Notes: generated from the sequence alone by a model not told the origin. DNA of 64,000 nucleotides from Collinsella aerofaciens (GCF_028206995.1 NZ_JAQLFL010000002.1:62001-126000); one strand, 5' to 3'. Positions 53,161 to 62,675 are shown, counted from the first letter of the stretch. Made by a program: numbers and translations.

Positions 53161-53322
53161 CGCCACGAAAACAGCCCATCTACTACGTTTAATCCCTTAC
53201 CCCCAACCATGCCGAAAAGCGCGAAAACAAAACCGCAGGTAGAACGCCTGCGGTTTTTCATGAAAAGCGGGTATGGTCGGGGGTATCGGGTCAAACGTAG
53301 TAGATGGGCCGATTTCGTGGCG
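53161..53322. repeat. Palindromic element B (right of adhesin)
   Basis: CGCCACGAAA...GCCCATCTACTACGTTT (53161-53190) pairs with AAACGTAGTAGATGGGC...TTTCGTGGCG (53293-53322). The core (about 53206-53243: ACCATGCCGAAAA, AAACAAAACCGCAGGTAGA) matches elements A and C, while the arms are different. Confidence 0.85.
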
Positions 53323-53411
53323 AGCGGTTCCGGCTGATCCCTTGGGGACGGAGGAAAACGGATCATTTTGGTCCCGCGAGGCTGGCGGAGGCACTCGTCC
53401 AGGGCCGCCCG

Positions 53412-53566
53412 AACAAAACTATGCCGGTTTACGGGGCTGAGCCATGAGTTCCCAACCATACCGATATTCGTGAAAATAAAACCGCAGGTAGACAAGCCAT
53501 CATTTGGCGGAAGCAATGGGTGTGGATGGGGGCCCTGAGTTTAGCCCCGTAATCCGGCATAGTTTT
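53412..53566. repeat. Palindromic element C (right of adhesin)
   Basis: This is a second copy of the element at 45307-45461, in the same orientation: same ends (AACAAAACTATGCCGG; AGCCCCGTAATCCGGCATAG) and same core. Elements B and C, with GGGGACGGAGGAAAACGG at 53344 shared with 45499, fill the 609-base gap between the adhesin and the response regulator; no gene is seen there. Confidence 0.88.
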
Positions 53567-53627
53567 GAAATGGCATTAAATCGGTAGCAGCCATTTTGCT
53601 ATGCCGGGGCGGTCGGTCGTTGGGTAA

Positions 53628-54257
53628 TTACCCTCGCAGATAGGCGATGGCGATCTGCGTGCGGTTGCGTAGGCCCATCTTTGCCAGGATCGAGCTGATG
53701 TGGTTGCGCACGGTGCCTTCGCCCATATAGGCGGTGGCGGCAATCTCCTTGTTGTCGAGGCCGCGGGCGATGAGCTCTGCGACTTCGAACTCGCGGTCGG
53801 TCAGGCTGACAAAGGCCGCGGGCCGGCGGGTCGTGCCGGCCTCGACGCCCGCCCCATCAAAGTTGATATCCTCGATCGCCTTACCCTCGAGCACGCGTTT
53901 GCCATCCATGACCTGTGTCAACGCGGGAGGGATGGCAGCGACGTCGGTTTTAATCAAGTAGCCGCGGGCGCCCAGCTTGAGCGCCGACACAATGTACTCG
54001 TCATCCGAGAACGTCGTCAGAAACACCACGCGCGCCGCAGGGTCGTGCTCAAGGATCTCGCGCGCGGCCGAAAGGCCGTCGCGTCCCGGCATCTGGATGT
54101 CGAGCAGCGCAATATCGGGTGCGTGCTCGGCGTAGAGCGCCACCGCATCGTTGCCGTTGGCACCGGTGCCCACCACTTCGATCTGCGGCTGGGCGCCCAA
54201 GATAATCTTGAGCGAATCGACCACCAAGCGGTCGTCGTCGACAACGATGAGCCTCAT
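53628..54257 (-). CDS. NarL/LuxR-family response regulator
   Basis: The 209-residue protein has a receiver domain with the acidic pocket VDDDR (7-9) and phospho-acceptor Asp53 (LLDIQMPG), then a LuxR-type helix-turn-helix at about 148-205 (LTDREFEVAELIARGLDNKEIA, GTVRNHISSILAKMGLRNRTQ). It is phosphorylated by the kinase encoded upstream, which it overlaps by four bases. The divergent ABC-2 exporter genes are likely targets, by position. Confidence 0.94.
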   Translation of the reverse strand: MRLIVVDDDRLVVDSLKIILGAQPQIEVVGTGANGNDAVALYAEHAPDIALLDIQMPGRDGLSAAREILEHDPAARVVFLTTFSDDEYIVSALKLGARGYLIKTDVAAIPPALTQVMDGKRVLEGKAIEDINFDGAGVEAGTTRRPAAFVSLTDREFEVAELIARGLDNKEIAATAYMGEGTVRNHISSILAKMGLRNRTQIAIAYLRG

Positions 54258-55399
54258 CGGCCCTCATCTCCTTGCTGTTTGGGAACGGTGGCAAACACAC
54301 GCCAGCCGCCGGCGCCGGCACGCGGGCCGGCGGTGAAGGTGCCGCCAAGCGCCTCGATGCGCTCGCGCATGGAGGCGAGCCCCATGCCCTCCGCGGTGCC
54401 GCGGCCGCTTGCTTGGACCTCACCCACGCCATCGTCGGTAACAATGAGCTGGTAAAACGACGGATGCTCCATGCACCGTACGGTGACGGTCTGGGCGCAA
54501 GCGTGGCGCATGGTATTGGAGAGCGCTTCGCGCAGGACCGCTGCAAAGCAGTTGGCGACGTTTGCGGGCGCATGTTCGGCCATAACTTCAAGCTCAATCT
54601 GCGGGCCGCCGTCCGAGCGTGTGCCTTCGACAATGCGTTCGAGCTGCACGGAAAGGTCGACGGCGTTGTCGTTGAGCGCGTGGACGCTGGTGCGCACAAG
54701 CTGGAGCGCCTCGTCAACCGTGCGTTTAACGTCGGCGAAATCGGCTGCGACGCCAGGCTCGTCGGCGTGGACCACGCGTAGGGCTTCGGCCTGCAGTGAG
54801 GCGCGCGTGAGCTGGTGCCCGACGTTATCGTGGATCTCGCGCGCGATGCGGGCGCGTTCGGCGAGCGTCGCGAGCTCGACTTCGTAGTCCTGGCGATCGG
54901 CAAGATCGCGGTTGCGCGCCTCGAGCGCGAGGGCTCGTTCCTGCAGCTCGTCGCGGGTGCGGCGCATGCGCCGCTGCTCGCGCTCCAACTGGGCGGTGCG
55001 TAGCGATAGCAAGGTGGCGGCAACCGAAAGGATGGCGGTCAGCAGGAGCGTTCGGGCGGTGAGCGCATCGGCGCGAAGGTCCGCGACGAGCGCAAAGACA
55101 AAGGCGATGCCAATGCCCAGCACGACCCAGGCGTGCTCGCGGCGCACGCGTCGCGCGATGTCATAGAGGGCGAGAGGCGCAAACGGCACAAACGGCGGCA
55201 CGAAGACGGCCGCGATGATGTAAGCGTAGCTCGCTGCCTCGCTTGCGCGCCGGGCGCGTTTCCCCTGCGCGAGCTCGGCCAGCGAGGTGGTAATAACGCC
55301 AAGGCAAAACGCTGCGACCAAGCGAGCATCCACAGCATGGCCCGTGGCGGCCGCAATACAGCACGCCAGAACGATCGATTTGTCGAAAAGCCTGTTCAT
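54254..55399 (-). CDS. Sensor histidine kinase (HisKA_3 / NarX-like)
   Basis: The 381-residue kinase has about five N-terminal membrane segments with short loops (residues 8-135), a coiled segment rich in Arg and Glu, the phospho-acceptor region AREIHDNVGHQLTRASLQAEAL, and a C-terminal ATPase domain (REALSNTMRHA, TDDGVG, GMGLASMRERIEALGG). No large sensor domain is present, so it may sense membrane state. ATG 55399 is preceded by weak ribosome-site sequence, while TACAAT lies 6 bases upstream, so a leaderless transcript is possible. Confidence 0.92.
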   Translation of the reverse strand: MNRLFDKSIVLACCIAAATGHAVDARLVAAFCLGVITTSLAELAQGKRARRASEAASYAYIIAAVFVPPFVPFAPLALYDIARRVRREHAWVVLGIGIAFVFALVADLRADALTARTLLLTAILSVAATLLSLRTAQLEREQRRMRRTRDELQERALALEARNRDLADRQDYEVELATLAERARIAREIHDNVGHQLTRASLQAEALRVVHADEPGVAADFADVKRTVDEALQLVRTSVHALNDNAVDLSVQLERIVEGTRSDGGPQIELEVMAEHAPANVANCFAAVLREALSNTMRHACAQTVTVRCMEHPSFYQLIVTDDGVGEVQASGRGTAEGMGLASMRERIEALGGTFTAGPRAGAGGWRVFATVPKQQGDEGR

Positions 55400-55596
55400 A
55401 CGGATATTGTACGCGAAGTCGCGCGTGGTGGAGGGGCCATCTGCGCAACCGTGACATTCCTCCCGCGCGGCAAAGTGGGGGCACCGGCGGGCCGCGCGAC
55501 CAAGCCCTACACTCGTGACAAAGCTCACTGGCGCGCGCCGCCGGCTCCTGCGATGATGCAATCGTACCGGGCCGCAATCAACAGAAGGGCCGCCTC

Positions 55597-56535
55597 ATGA
55601 CAGACATCGTCCACGTCGAAAACCTCGTCAAGCGCTATGACGACCTTATTGCGCTCGACCACTTTAACCTGAGCATCGCCCCCGGCGAGATCTTTGGCCT
55701 GCTGGGCCCCAACGGCTCGGGCAAGACCACGTCCATCAACTGCATCCTGCAGCTGCTCGCCTGCGACAAGGGCACCATCGAGCTGTTCGGCGAGCCCATG
55801 ACGCCCGCCCGCTACGACCTCAAGCGCCGCGTCGGTGTGGTGCCGCAGCAGGTGGCAGTGTTCGACGAACTCACCGTGCGCGAGAATATCGACTATTTCT
55901 GCAGTCTCTACGTCAACGACCGCAAGCGCCGCCGCGCGCTGGTGGACGAGGCCATCGACTTTGTGGGCTTGGGCGACTTTACCAAGTTTCGCCCCGGCAG
56001 GCTCTCGGGCGGCCTGGCGCGTCGCCTCAACATTGCCTGCGGCATCGCGCACAAGCCCGAGCTCATCTTCTTTGACGAGCCCACGGTGGCGGTCGACCCA
56101 CAGAGCCGAAACGCCATACTGGAGGGTATCTGCCGCCTGCGCGACGAGGGCGCCACGGTGGTGTATACCAGCCATTACATGGAGGAAGTCGAGCAGATCT
56201 GCAGCCGCATTATGATCATGGACGGTGGCCGCGTGTTGGCGCAGGGCACCAACGACGAGCTCAAGCGCATGATTCAGATGGGCGAGCGCGTGACCGTCGA
56301 GGTCGGCGCCGTCGAGCCCGTCACGGTCGAGCGACTGCGCGCCCTCGAGCACGTGCTTTCGGTTGAGCTTTCCGGCGGCGAGCTCGTCTGCACCTGCGAG
56401 GCGAGCCCGCACAACCTGGTCGACATCCTCGACACGCTGCGTGCCGCCGACGTGGCACTCGGCCGCGTGTGGAGCGAGCCGCCGACCCTCAACGACGTGT
56501 TCCTTGAGATCACCGGCCGCGAGCTGCGCGACTAG
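55597..56535 (+). CDS. ABC-2 type exporter ATP-binding protein (DrrA/CcmA-like)
   Basis: This 312-residue ATPase has Walker A GPNGSGKTT, signature LSGGLARRLNIACG, Walker B IFFDEPTVAVDPQ and the switch TSHYMEEVEQI, typical of drug and antibiotic exporters. The C-terminal 80 residues are the usual DrrA-type extension. ATG 55597 follows AGAAGGG. It heads a three-gene operon with two permeases and is divergent from the two-component system. Confidence 0.93.
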   Translation: MTDIVHVENLVKRYDDLIALDHFNLSIAPGEIFGLLGPNGSGKTTSINCILQLLACDKGTIELFGEPMTPARYDLKRRVGVVPQQVAVFDELTVRENIDYFCSLYVNDRKRRRALVDEAIDFVGLGDFTKFRPGRLSGGLARRLNIACGIAHKPELIFFDEPTVAVDPQSRNAILEGICRLRDEGATVVYTSHYMEEVEQICSRIMIMDGGRVLAQGTNDELKRMIQMGERVTVEVGAVEPVTVERLRALEHVLSVELSGGELVCTCEASPHNLVDILDTLRAADVALGRVWSEPPTLNDVFLEITGRELRD

Positions 56536-56544
56536 GGGGCGGCC

Positions 56545-57732
56545 ATGTTCAGCACCATCATCACTACGGTCAAGACGCTGCTGCGCCGGCCGAGCACGTG
56601 GGTCTGGGGCGCTCTCTTTCCCATCGCGCTTTCCACGATGTTCATGTTTATGTTTGCGAACCTCAGCTCCGACGGCACGGTCGACCCGGTGCCGGTGGCC
56701 GTCGTCGCCGACGAGGCCTGGGACGCCTCGACCTTTAAGGACGTGGCGACGTCGCTTGCCAAGGAGAGCGACAATCAGCTGCTCGAGATCCACGAGTGCG
56801 ACGACGCAGCCGATGCGAACCGCGCGCTTAAGGCCGGCGAGGTCGCGGGCATCTATACGGTCGACGCCGAAGGCACGCCCAAACTCACGCTGCTATCGAG
56901 TTACGACGGTTCACGTGCGTCGTCGGTGCTCACCGACCGCAGCATCCTTGAGACGGTGGCGAGCTCGTATACGCAAAATGCCGAGCTCATGTCCCAGATT
57001 GCCCAGGACAACCCGGCGGCGCTCGCCGACTCCGAGGCGGTTGCGCGCGCCCTGTCGCTCGAGGGCGGCACCCGCCGCGTAAGCCTGACACGCACCACGC
57101 CCGACGGCACGGTCATCTACTATTACGCGCTCTTTGGCCTGGTCGCGATGATGTCTGCCGAGTTTGCCGCCTTGAGCGTCGTCGATTTGCAGCCCAATCT
57201 GTCGGGCCTTGGCGCGCGTCGCTGCGTGGGCGGTCTTTCCAAGACGGCATCGCTGGCCGGCATCTTTGTCGGCTCGTGGCTGGTTTCCTTTGCCTCGATG
57301 GCGGTTGCGATTGGCTACGTGCGCCTGGTCGTTGGCGTCGAATTTGGCGGGCGCGAGGGGCTGTGTCTGGTGGGCGGCGCCGTGTCTGCGCTTGCCGCGA
57401 CGGGCCTGGGGCTCTTTGTGGGCACGCTTCCCGTTAAGGGCGGCAAGGCGTCCAAGTCCGGTATCCTCACGGGCTTTGCCACCACGTGCGCCCTGTTTGC
57501 CGGGCTCTACGGCGAGCCGGCGATGGCGCTTGCCGACGACGTCGCCCGCGCCTGCCCGGCCGAGTGCTGGTTCAACCCTGTCAGGCTCATCTGCGACATG
57601 TTCAACCGCCTGTATTTCTTTGAAGACTTGGGACCTTTTGCCGTTCGCGCCGGCGCGCTGGTCCTCATGACGCTGGTGTTTGTCGCCGCCGCTACGCTGA
57701 TCTTTGGAAGGAGCCGCTATGAGTACCTTTAA
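56545..57732 (+). CDS. ABC-2 type exporter permease 1
   Basis: The 395-residue protein has one N-terminal membrane helix (WVWGALFPIALSTMFMFMF), a large extracytoplasmic domain (about 40-190) and five or six C-terminal helices, the ABC-2 (YhgE/DrrB-like) layout. Its start is 9 bases after the ATPase gene and its end overlaps the next permease by 14 bases. Confidence 0.88.
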   Translation: MFSTIITTVKTLLRRPSTWVWGALFPIALSTMFMFMFANLSSDGTVDPVPVAVVADEAWDASTFKDVATSLAKESDNQLLEIHECDDAADANRALKAGEVAGIYTVDAEGTPKLTLLSSYDGSRASSVLTDRSILETVASSYTQNAELMSQIAQDNPAALADSEAVARALSLEGGTRRVSLTRTTPDGTVIYYYALFGLVAMMSAEFAALSVVDLQPNLSGLGARRCVGGLSKTASLAGIFVGSWLVSFASMAVAIGYVRLVVGVEFGGREGLCLVGGAVSALAATGLGLFVGTLPVKGGKASKSGILTGFATTCALFAGLYGEPAMALADDVARACPAECWFNPVRLICDMFNRLYFFEDLGPFAVRAGALVLMTLVFVAAATLIFGRSRYEYL

Positions 57733-58924
57733 GACCGCGCTTCGCATGGCGCTCGCACACCCGTTCTACCTGCTCATCTATACGGTGTTCATCTCGCTCA
57801 TGGGCGTATTCATCGCGGCCTCGGTGAGCTGGAACTCGTCACAGCTTACCGAGTACAAGCCCTACGACACCAACGTGATCGTGGTCGACCGCGACGACAG
57901 CGACCTTTCGCGTGCGCTTACCAAGCATCTGGGTTCGCGTTTTGAGCTGGTCACGGGCATCGGCGACGACACCTACGACCTTGCGGACGCGCTCTCCAAG
58001 AGCAACAGCGCCAAGGGCAGCGCCGACTGCGTGTTCTTTATCCCGGAGGGGTTTGAGGACGATCTTGTTGCAGCCGCCCGTGCGGGGGAGGCCCTGCCCA
58101 AGCTCGACGTGACCTATGGTTCCGGCACCATGGCGGCGGCGCTTTCGTCTGCCGAGGCCTCGCGCTGGATCTCGCTCGCGGGCGCTGCGGCCGCACTTGA
58201 GCCCGCCGCCTCTAACGGTAGCGTCGCCAAGGCTGCCGAGCATGCGGCCGCGAAGCGCGCCAAGGTCGAGATCGAGCAGGTCAAGGTTGACTCGGCTGCT
58301 GCCGCCACGCTCGAGTCGTACTTCAACTTTGGCGCGTACGCGATTATCTCGTCGGTCATCGTATCGGTGGGGTTGGTGTTCTCGGGCATGAACGAGCCCG
58401 AGCGCGTGCGTCGCATGGACGCCGGCCCAATCTCCGAGCGCCAGCGTTCACTCGCCGTGTTTGCCGCCGCCGCCGTGCTCACCGTCTGTATCTGGTTTGT
58501 GTCGAGCATGATGGGCGTCGTGGGCTTTGCCGGCGCGGTCGCCGAGGTCGGCGTGGGCCGTGTGTGTCTGGCGCTGGCGGCGACGTTTGCCCTGGCGTGC
58601 ACGCCGCTGGCCGTTGGCTTTGCCCTTTCGAGTCTGGGTGCGCGCGAGGAGCTGCTCAACGGTGTGGGCAACTTGCTTGGCATGCTCATGACATTTTTGG
58701 GCGGCGCCTGGATGCCGCTGTCGCTGATGGGGCCGGCCGTGCAGACCGTGGCGCACTTTGTGCCGACATATTGGGCGAACGACGCGATCAACAAGGCGCT
58801 CGCCTCGGACCTGACGTCTGCCGTGCTGGGCGACATCGCCTGCGACCTAGGCATCACGGCACTCTTCGCCGCCGCCATCGCCGCCGTAGGCCTAGCCCTC
58901 GCCCACAACAAATCCCACGCCTAG
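57719..58924 (+). CDS. ABC-2 type exporter permease 2
   Basis: This 401-residue protein has the same layout as permease 1: an N-terminal helix, an extracytoplasmic domain of about 170 residues with Ala-rich segments, and a C-terminal six-helix block (IISSVIVSVGLVFSGMNEPERVRRMDAGPIS). The conserved charged loop after the first C-terminal helix is typical. GGAAGGAG precedes ATG 57719. Exported compound unknown; peptides or lipids are usual. Confidence 0.88.
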   Translation: MSTFKTALRMALAHPFYLLIYTVFISLMGVFIAASVSWNSSQLTEYKPYDTNVIVVDRDDSDLSRALTKHLGSRFELVTGIGDDTYDLADALSKSNSAKGSADCVFFIPEGFEDDLVAAARAGEALPKLDVTYGSGTMAAALSSAEASRWISLAGAAAALEPAASNGSVAKAAEHAAAKRAKVEIEQVKVDSAAAATLESYFNFGAYAIISSVIVSVGLVFSGMNEPERVRRMDAGPISERQRSLAVFAAAAVLTVCIWFVSSMMGVVGFAGAVAEVGVGRVCLALAATFALACTPLAVGFALSSLGAREELLNGVGNLLGMLMTFLGGAWMPLSLMGPAVQTVAHFVPTYWANDAINKALASDLTSAVLGDIACDLGITALFAAAIAAVGLALAHNKSHA

Positions 58925-58933
58925 ACACCTACT

Positions 58934-59083
58934 CATTGGGGACAGACTTAAACGACCAAAAGTATTCATTGGGGACAGACTTAAATGACTAGCCATCGGG
59001 GGCAGATAAGGAGCGTCCCCAACTGCCGGGTGGCGAAAGAGCGTCCCTTGTGACTGGTCATTTAAGAACGTCCCCAATGACTA
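58934..59083. repeat. GGGGAC...TTAA repeat cluster, copies 3-5
   Basis: Two direct copies (CATTGGGGACAGACTTAAA at 58934 and 58967) and one inverted copy (GTCATTTAAGAACGTCCCC at about 59058) lie in the 241-base gap before the next operon. Between them are GTCCCCAACTGCCGGG-type fragments like those at 14801. No reading frame is evident. Confidence 0.75.
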
Positions 59084-59165
59084 GTCTGAAACAAATCCCC
59101 ACTCTCGCCCCAAAATAGTTCGCCAAGGTTTACTATTACGCTCATAAAGTAGTACGAGGCTAACA

Positions 59166-59891
59166 ATGGGGGATACCATGGCAACGCGGGAAGCCTATGT
59201 CCAGGTTAAGGATCTCAAAAAGCACTACGGCGACGGTGACGCGCGCCTGACGGTGCTCGACGGCATCGACACGTCCATCAATCGCGGCGAGATCTGCGTC
59301 ATGCTGGGGCCCTCGGGCTCGGGCAAGTCGACCTTCCTTAACCTGATTGGCGGCCTGGAGGATGCCGACGCCGGCTCTATTCTGGTGGACGGCTGCGACC
59401 TCACAGTGCTCAAGCCTGCCGACCTGGGTGAGTACCGCCGCCGCGAACTGGGCTTTGTGTTCCAGTTCTACAACCTGGTGCCCGATCTCACCATCAAGGA
59501 GAACATCGAGGTCACGGCGCACCTGTCCAAAAACCCGCTCAATGTCGACGGCCTGCTGCGTTCGCTGGGCCTCTACGAGCACCGCAACAAGTTCCCGCGC
59601 CAGGTTTCGGGCGGTCAGCAGCAGCGCTGTGCCATCGGTCGCGCGCTGGTCAAAAACCCGGGCCTGCTGCTGTGCGACGAGCCTACCGGCGCGCTCGACT
59701 ACAAGACCTCCAAGGAAATCCTGCAGCTCATGGAGGATGTCAATCACGAGTACGGCTGCACCATCATCATTGTCACCCACAATGCCGCCATCGCGCGCAT
59801 GGCCAATCGCGTGCTGCGCCTGCGCGACGGGCGCATCGTCGAGGATGAGCTCAACGATGCGCCCGTCGCGGCCGCCGAGCTCGATTGGTAG
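59166..59891 (+). CDS. MacB/LolD-type ABC transporter ATP-binding protein
   Basis: The 241-residue ATPase has [10 protein letters not shown]-loop FVFQFYNLVPDLT, signature VSGGQQQRCAIGRAL, Walker B LLCDEPTGALDY and switch VTHNA, the typical pattern of ATPases that drive FtsX-like mechanotransmission permeases. ATG 59166 follows GAGGCT; ATG 59178 after GGGGGAT is an equal candidate. The FtsX-like permease gene starts 8 bases after it. Confidence 0.93.
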   Translation: MGDTMATREAYVQVKDLKKHYGDGDARLTVLDGIDTSINRGEICVMLGPSGSGKSTFLNLIGGLEDADAGSILVDGCDLTVLKPADLGEYRRRELGFVFQFYNLVPDLTIKENIEVTAHLSKNPLNVDGLLRSLGLYEHRNKFPRQVSGGQQQRCAIGRALVKNPGLLLCDEPTGALDYKTSKEILQLMEDVNHEYGCTIIIVTHNAAIARMANRVLRLRDGRIVEDELNDAPVAAAELDW

Positions 59892-59899
59892 GCGGCGCC

Positions 59900-62566
59900 A
59901 TGACACCTCTCGCAAAACGTCTCCCGCGCGAGCTGCGCCGCAATATCGGCAAGTACCTGGGCATCTTTTTGCTTATGTGCGGAAGCATCGCTCTCACCTC
60001 GGGCTTTTTGCTCGCAGCGCATTCCATCGGCTGCCTTATCGACGACATGCGCGATGCGTACACGATTGAGGACGGCCGCGTGACCACCTCCTTCGAGGCT
60101 ACCGACGATCAACTCAAGGGCGCCGAGGATGCGGCCGGCGACGTCGGCGGCGTCACGCTCTACAAGAATTTCTCCATCGACGCCATCATCAAAAAGACCG
60201 CCGGCGACGATGGCACCAAGCGCACGCTGCGCACCTATGCGCACCGCACTGAGGTCGATATCGCGTCCTACTGCGAAGGCAAACAGCCCAAGGCAGACGA
60301 CGAGGTGGCCATCGACCGCGTCTTTGCCACCAACAACGACCTCGCCGTGGGCGACAAGGTCGAGCTCGAGGGCCGCATCTACACCATCTGCGGCATCATG
60401 ACCCAGCCCGACAGCCAGGCGCTGTTCCTCAACAATTCGGACTTTACGGTGAACACCATCACCTATGGCGTGGCCGAGGTCAGCGACGCCGGCTTTGCCG
60501 TGCTCGAGGATGCCGGTGGCGCACCCGCCTACACCTACTCCTTTACCTTTAACGACCGCGACCTCTCCACCGCGGACCGCATCGACGCCGAGCAGGATAT
60601 GGTCGAGGCACTGACCGACGCCGATGCGCGCGTGGATGACCTTATCGACGCCGATTCCAACCAGGGCATTGGCTACGCGCGCGACGACGTGGACGGCGAC
60701 TCCATGATGTGGATGACGTTGCTCGACATCATCATCGTGATCATGGCATTTGTCTTTGTGGTCCTTACCGACGCCACCATCGAGGAGGAGAGCGCCATCA
60801 TCGGCACGCTGCTCGCCAGCGGCTATCGTCGACGCGAGATCGTGCTGCATTACCTGGCGCTTCCCGCCATCGTGGGCGTGGTCGCGGCTCTTTTGGGCAC
60901 CGCGCTCGGCATTGCGTTCTTTACCGAGCCCATGCGCAGCCTCTATTACGGTTCGTACAGCCTGCCGCCCTTCCAGGTGTACTGGAGCTGGGAGATCTTT
61001 GTGAAGTGCGCCGTGGTTCCCGCCGTCGCGCTCATCCTCATCACGCTGGTGGGTCTGCTTCGCAAAATGGGCAAGACGCCGTTGCAGTTCCTTCGTCACG
61101 AGGCGAGCGGCAAATCGGGTACCAAGCGCGGCTTGCAGCTGCCGGAGCGCATGGGTTTTGTTTCCCGCTTCCGCCTGCGTATCTTCCTGCGCAACCTGGG
61201 CAACTTCGCCACGCTCTTTGTGGGTATTGCGTTTGCCTCGCTGCTGCTGCTCTTTGGCCTGGCGATTCTGCCCACGATGACGCACTACGCGGACAATCTC
61301 GAGACGAGCCTGGTCGCCGAGCACCAGTACACGCTCAAGGCTCCGCTGGAGCTCGAGGGCACCGCCGAGGAGCGCGAGCAGTGGTCGGCACTCGAGCGCT
61401 TGCAGTCGGTTGACGGCGCGCTGCTTTCTGCCGCCCAGGATGCCGATGACGAGCTTGACGACGCGGCCGATGCGGCGCAGACGGCAGCCGATGCCGCGAC
61501 CGCATCTCCGTCTGCCGAGAGCCTGACCGCAGCGCAGAACGCGCTTGCCAAGGTCCAGGACAAGAAGAATGCACTCTACGCGCGCCTTGACGATCTTGCC
61601 GATGCCCTCGGCCGCAACCGCGACGAGGCTATCGACCTAATCGACAAGGCCTCTAAGATCGACACCGACAACGACGATATCCACCCGGTCAATACGACCG
61701 ACAACGGCGCGGGCGCAATTGCGCAGGCCGAGAAATATGCCGTTTACCAGCTGCAATACAACCGCGGCGATGGTAATGGCGAGGAGACGATTTCCGTCTA
61801 CGGCATCTCGCCCGATTCGCGCTACTGGAAAGACCTCAACGTCGGCGACGGACGCGTCGTCTTTGGCGGCGGTCTGCTCGATAAGTTTGGCTGGAGCGAG
61901 GGCCAGAAGGTCACGCTCAGCGACAAGTACGAGGACGAGCATTATTCCTTTGAGTACGCGGGCAAGGACTGTGCCTGGGGCTCCAAGTCGGACATGAATA
62001 TCTATATGAGTATCGACGACTTTAACGAGCTGTTCGACAACGACGCCGCCTACTTTAACGGCTATGTGAGCGACGAGAAGCTCGACCTCGATGCGCGTTA
62101 CTTTGCCGGCGACACCACGCCCGACGACATGCGCGCCGTGGGCGACCAGTTCATCGGCATGATGAGCAAAATGATCGGCATGATGGTTGGGCTCGCGGTG
62201 TTTATCTTCCTGCTGTTTATGTACCTACTGACTAAGGCTGTGATCGACCATAGCGCCCGGTCGATTAGCTACATGAAGGTCTTTGGCTATCGCGATGGCG
62301 AGATCTCGCATCTGTACATCCGGTCGATCACACTGTGCGTGGCGGCGTCGCTTGTGCTGAGCTTGCCGGTCATTATCGGCTCGCTCACGGCCATCTTCCG
62401 CTCGATGCTGCTCGCCTACAACGGCAATATCGAGATCTACGTGCCCGCTTGGTCTATGGCTGCATGCGTCGGCATTGGCTTTGCGACCTACCTGGTCGTG
62501 GCACTGCTGCACACGCGCTCCATCAAGCGCGTCAGCCTGGCCGAAGCCCTCAAGGTGCAGGAGTAG
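59900..62566 (+). CDS. FtsX-like permease with coiled-coil extracytoplasmic insertion
   Basis: The 888-residue protein has ten or so membrane segments: one at about 18-40, three at about 270-400, one near 440-460 and three C-terminal (about 760-880). Two MacB-PCD-like outer domains lie between them. Residues 490-595 are Ala/Asp-rich heptad-like sequence (AADAAQTAADAATASPSAES; RLDDLADAL), predicted coiled coil, unusual for the family core. With the ATPase it would export or act on envelope substrates, such as peptides or hydrolase regulators. The C-terminus ends SLAEALKVQE, a typical FtsX permease end. Confidence 0.9.
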   Translation: MTPLAKRLPRELRRNIGKYLGIFLLMCGSIALTSGFLLAAHSIGCLIDDMRDAYTIEDGRVTTSFEATDDQLKGAEDAAGDVGGVTLYKNFSIDAIIKKTAGDDGTKRTLRTYAHRTEVDIASYCEGKQPKADDEVAIDRVFATNNDLAVGDKVELEGRIYTICGIMTQPDSQALFLNNSDFTVNTITYGVAEVSDAGFAVLEDAGGAPAYTYSFTFNDRDLSTADRIDAEQDMVEALTDADARVDDLIDADSNQGIGYARDDVDGDSMMWMTLLDIIIVIMAFVFVVLTDATIEEESAIIGTLLASGYRRREIVLHYLALPAIVGVVAALLGTALGIAFFTEPMRSLYYGSYSLPPFQVYWSWEIFVKCAVVPAVALILITLVGLLRKMGKTPLQFLRHEASGKSGTKRGLQLPERMGFVSRFRLRIFLRNLGNFATLFVGIAFASLLLLFGLAILPTMTHYADNLETSLVAEHQYTLKAPLELEGTAEEREQWSALERLQSVDGALLSAAQDADDELDDAADAAQTAADAATASPSAESLTAAQNALAKVQDKKNALYARLDDLADALGRNRDEAIDLIDKASKIDTDNDDIHPVNTTDNGAGAIAQAEKYAVYQLQYNRGDGNGEETISVYGISPDSRYWKDLNVGDGRVVFGGGLLDKFGWSEGQKVTLSDKYEDEHYSFEYAGKDCAWGSKSDMNIYMSIDDFNELFDNDAAYFNGYVSDEKLDLDARYFAGDTTPDDMRAVGDQFIGMMSKMIGMMVGLAVFIFLLFMYLLTKAVIDHSARSISYMKVFGYRDGEISHLYIRSITLCVAASLVLSLPVIIGSLTAIFRSMLLAYNGNIEIYVPAWSMAACVGIGFATYLVVALLHTRSIKRVSLAEALKVQE

Positions 62567-62593
62567 TCATTTAAGAACGTCCCCAATGACTAG
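62565..62593. repeat. GGGGAC...TTAA repeat, half copy
   Basis: AGTCATTTAAGAACGTCCCC plus AATGACTAG directly follows the permease stop, in effect overlapping it; a single arm of the family palindrome. Confidence 0.65.
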
Positions 62594-62675
62594 GTGCCGT
62601 ACTTGACTTTAACTCTGCTTTAACTGGTACCATCTCCTATGTCTGTAACGCCATATAGACCGAGGGGATAGATCT

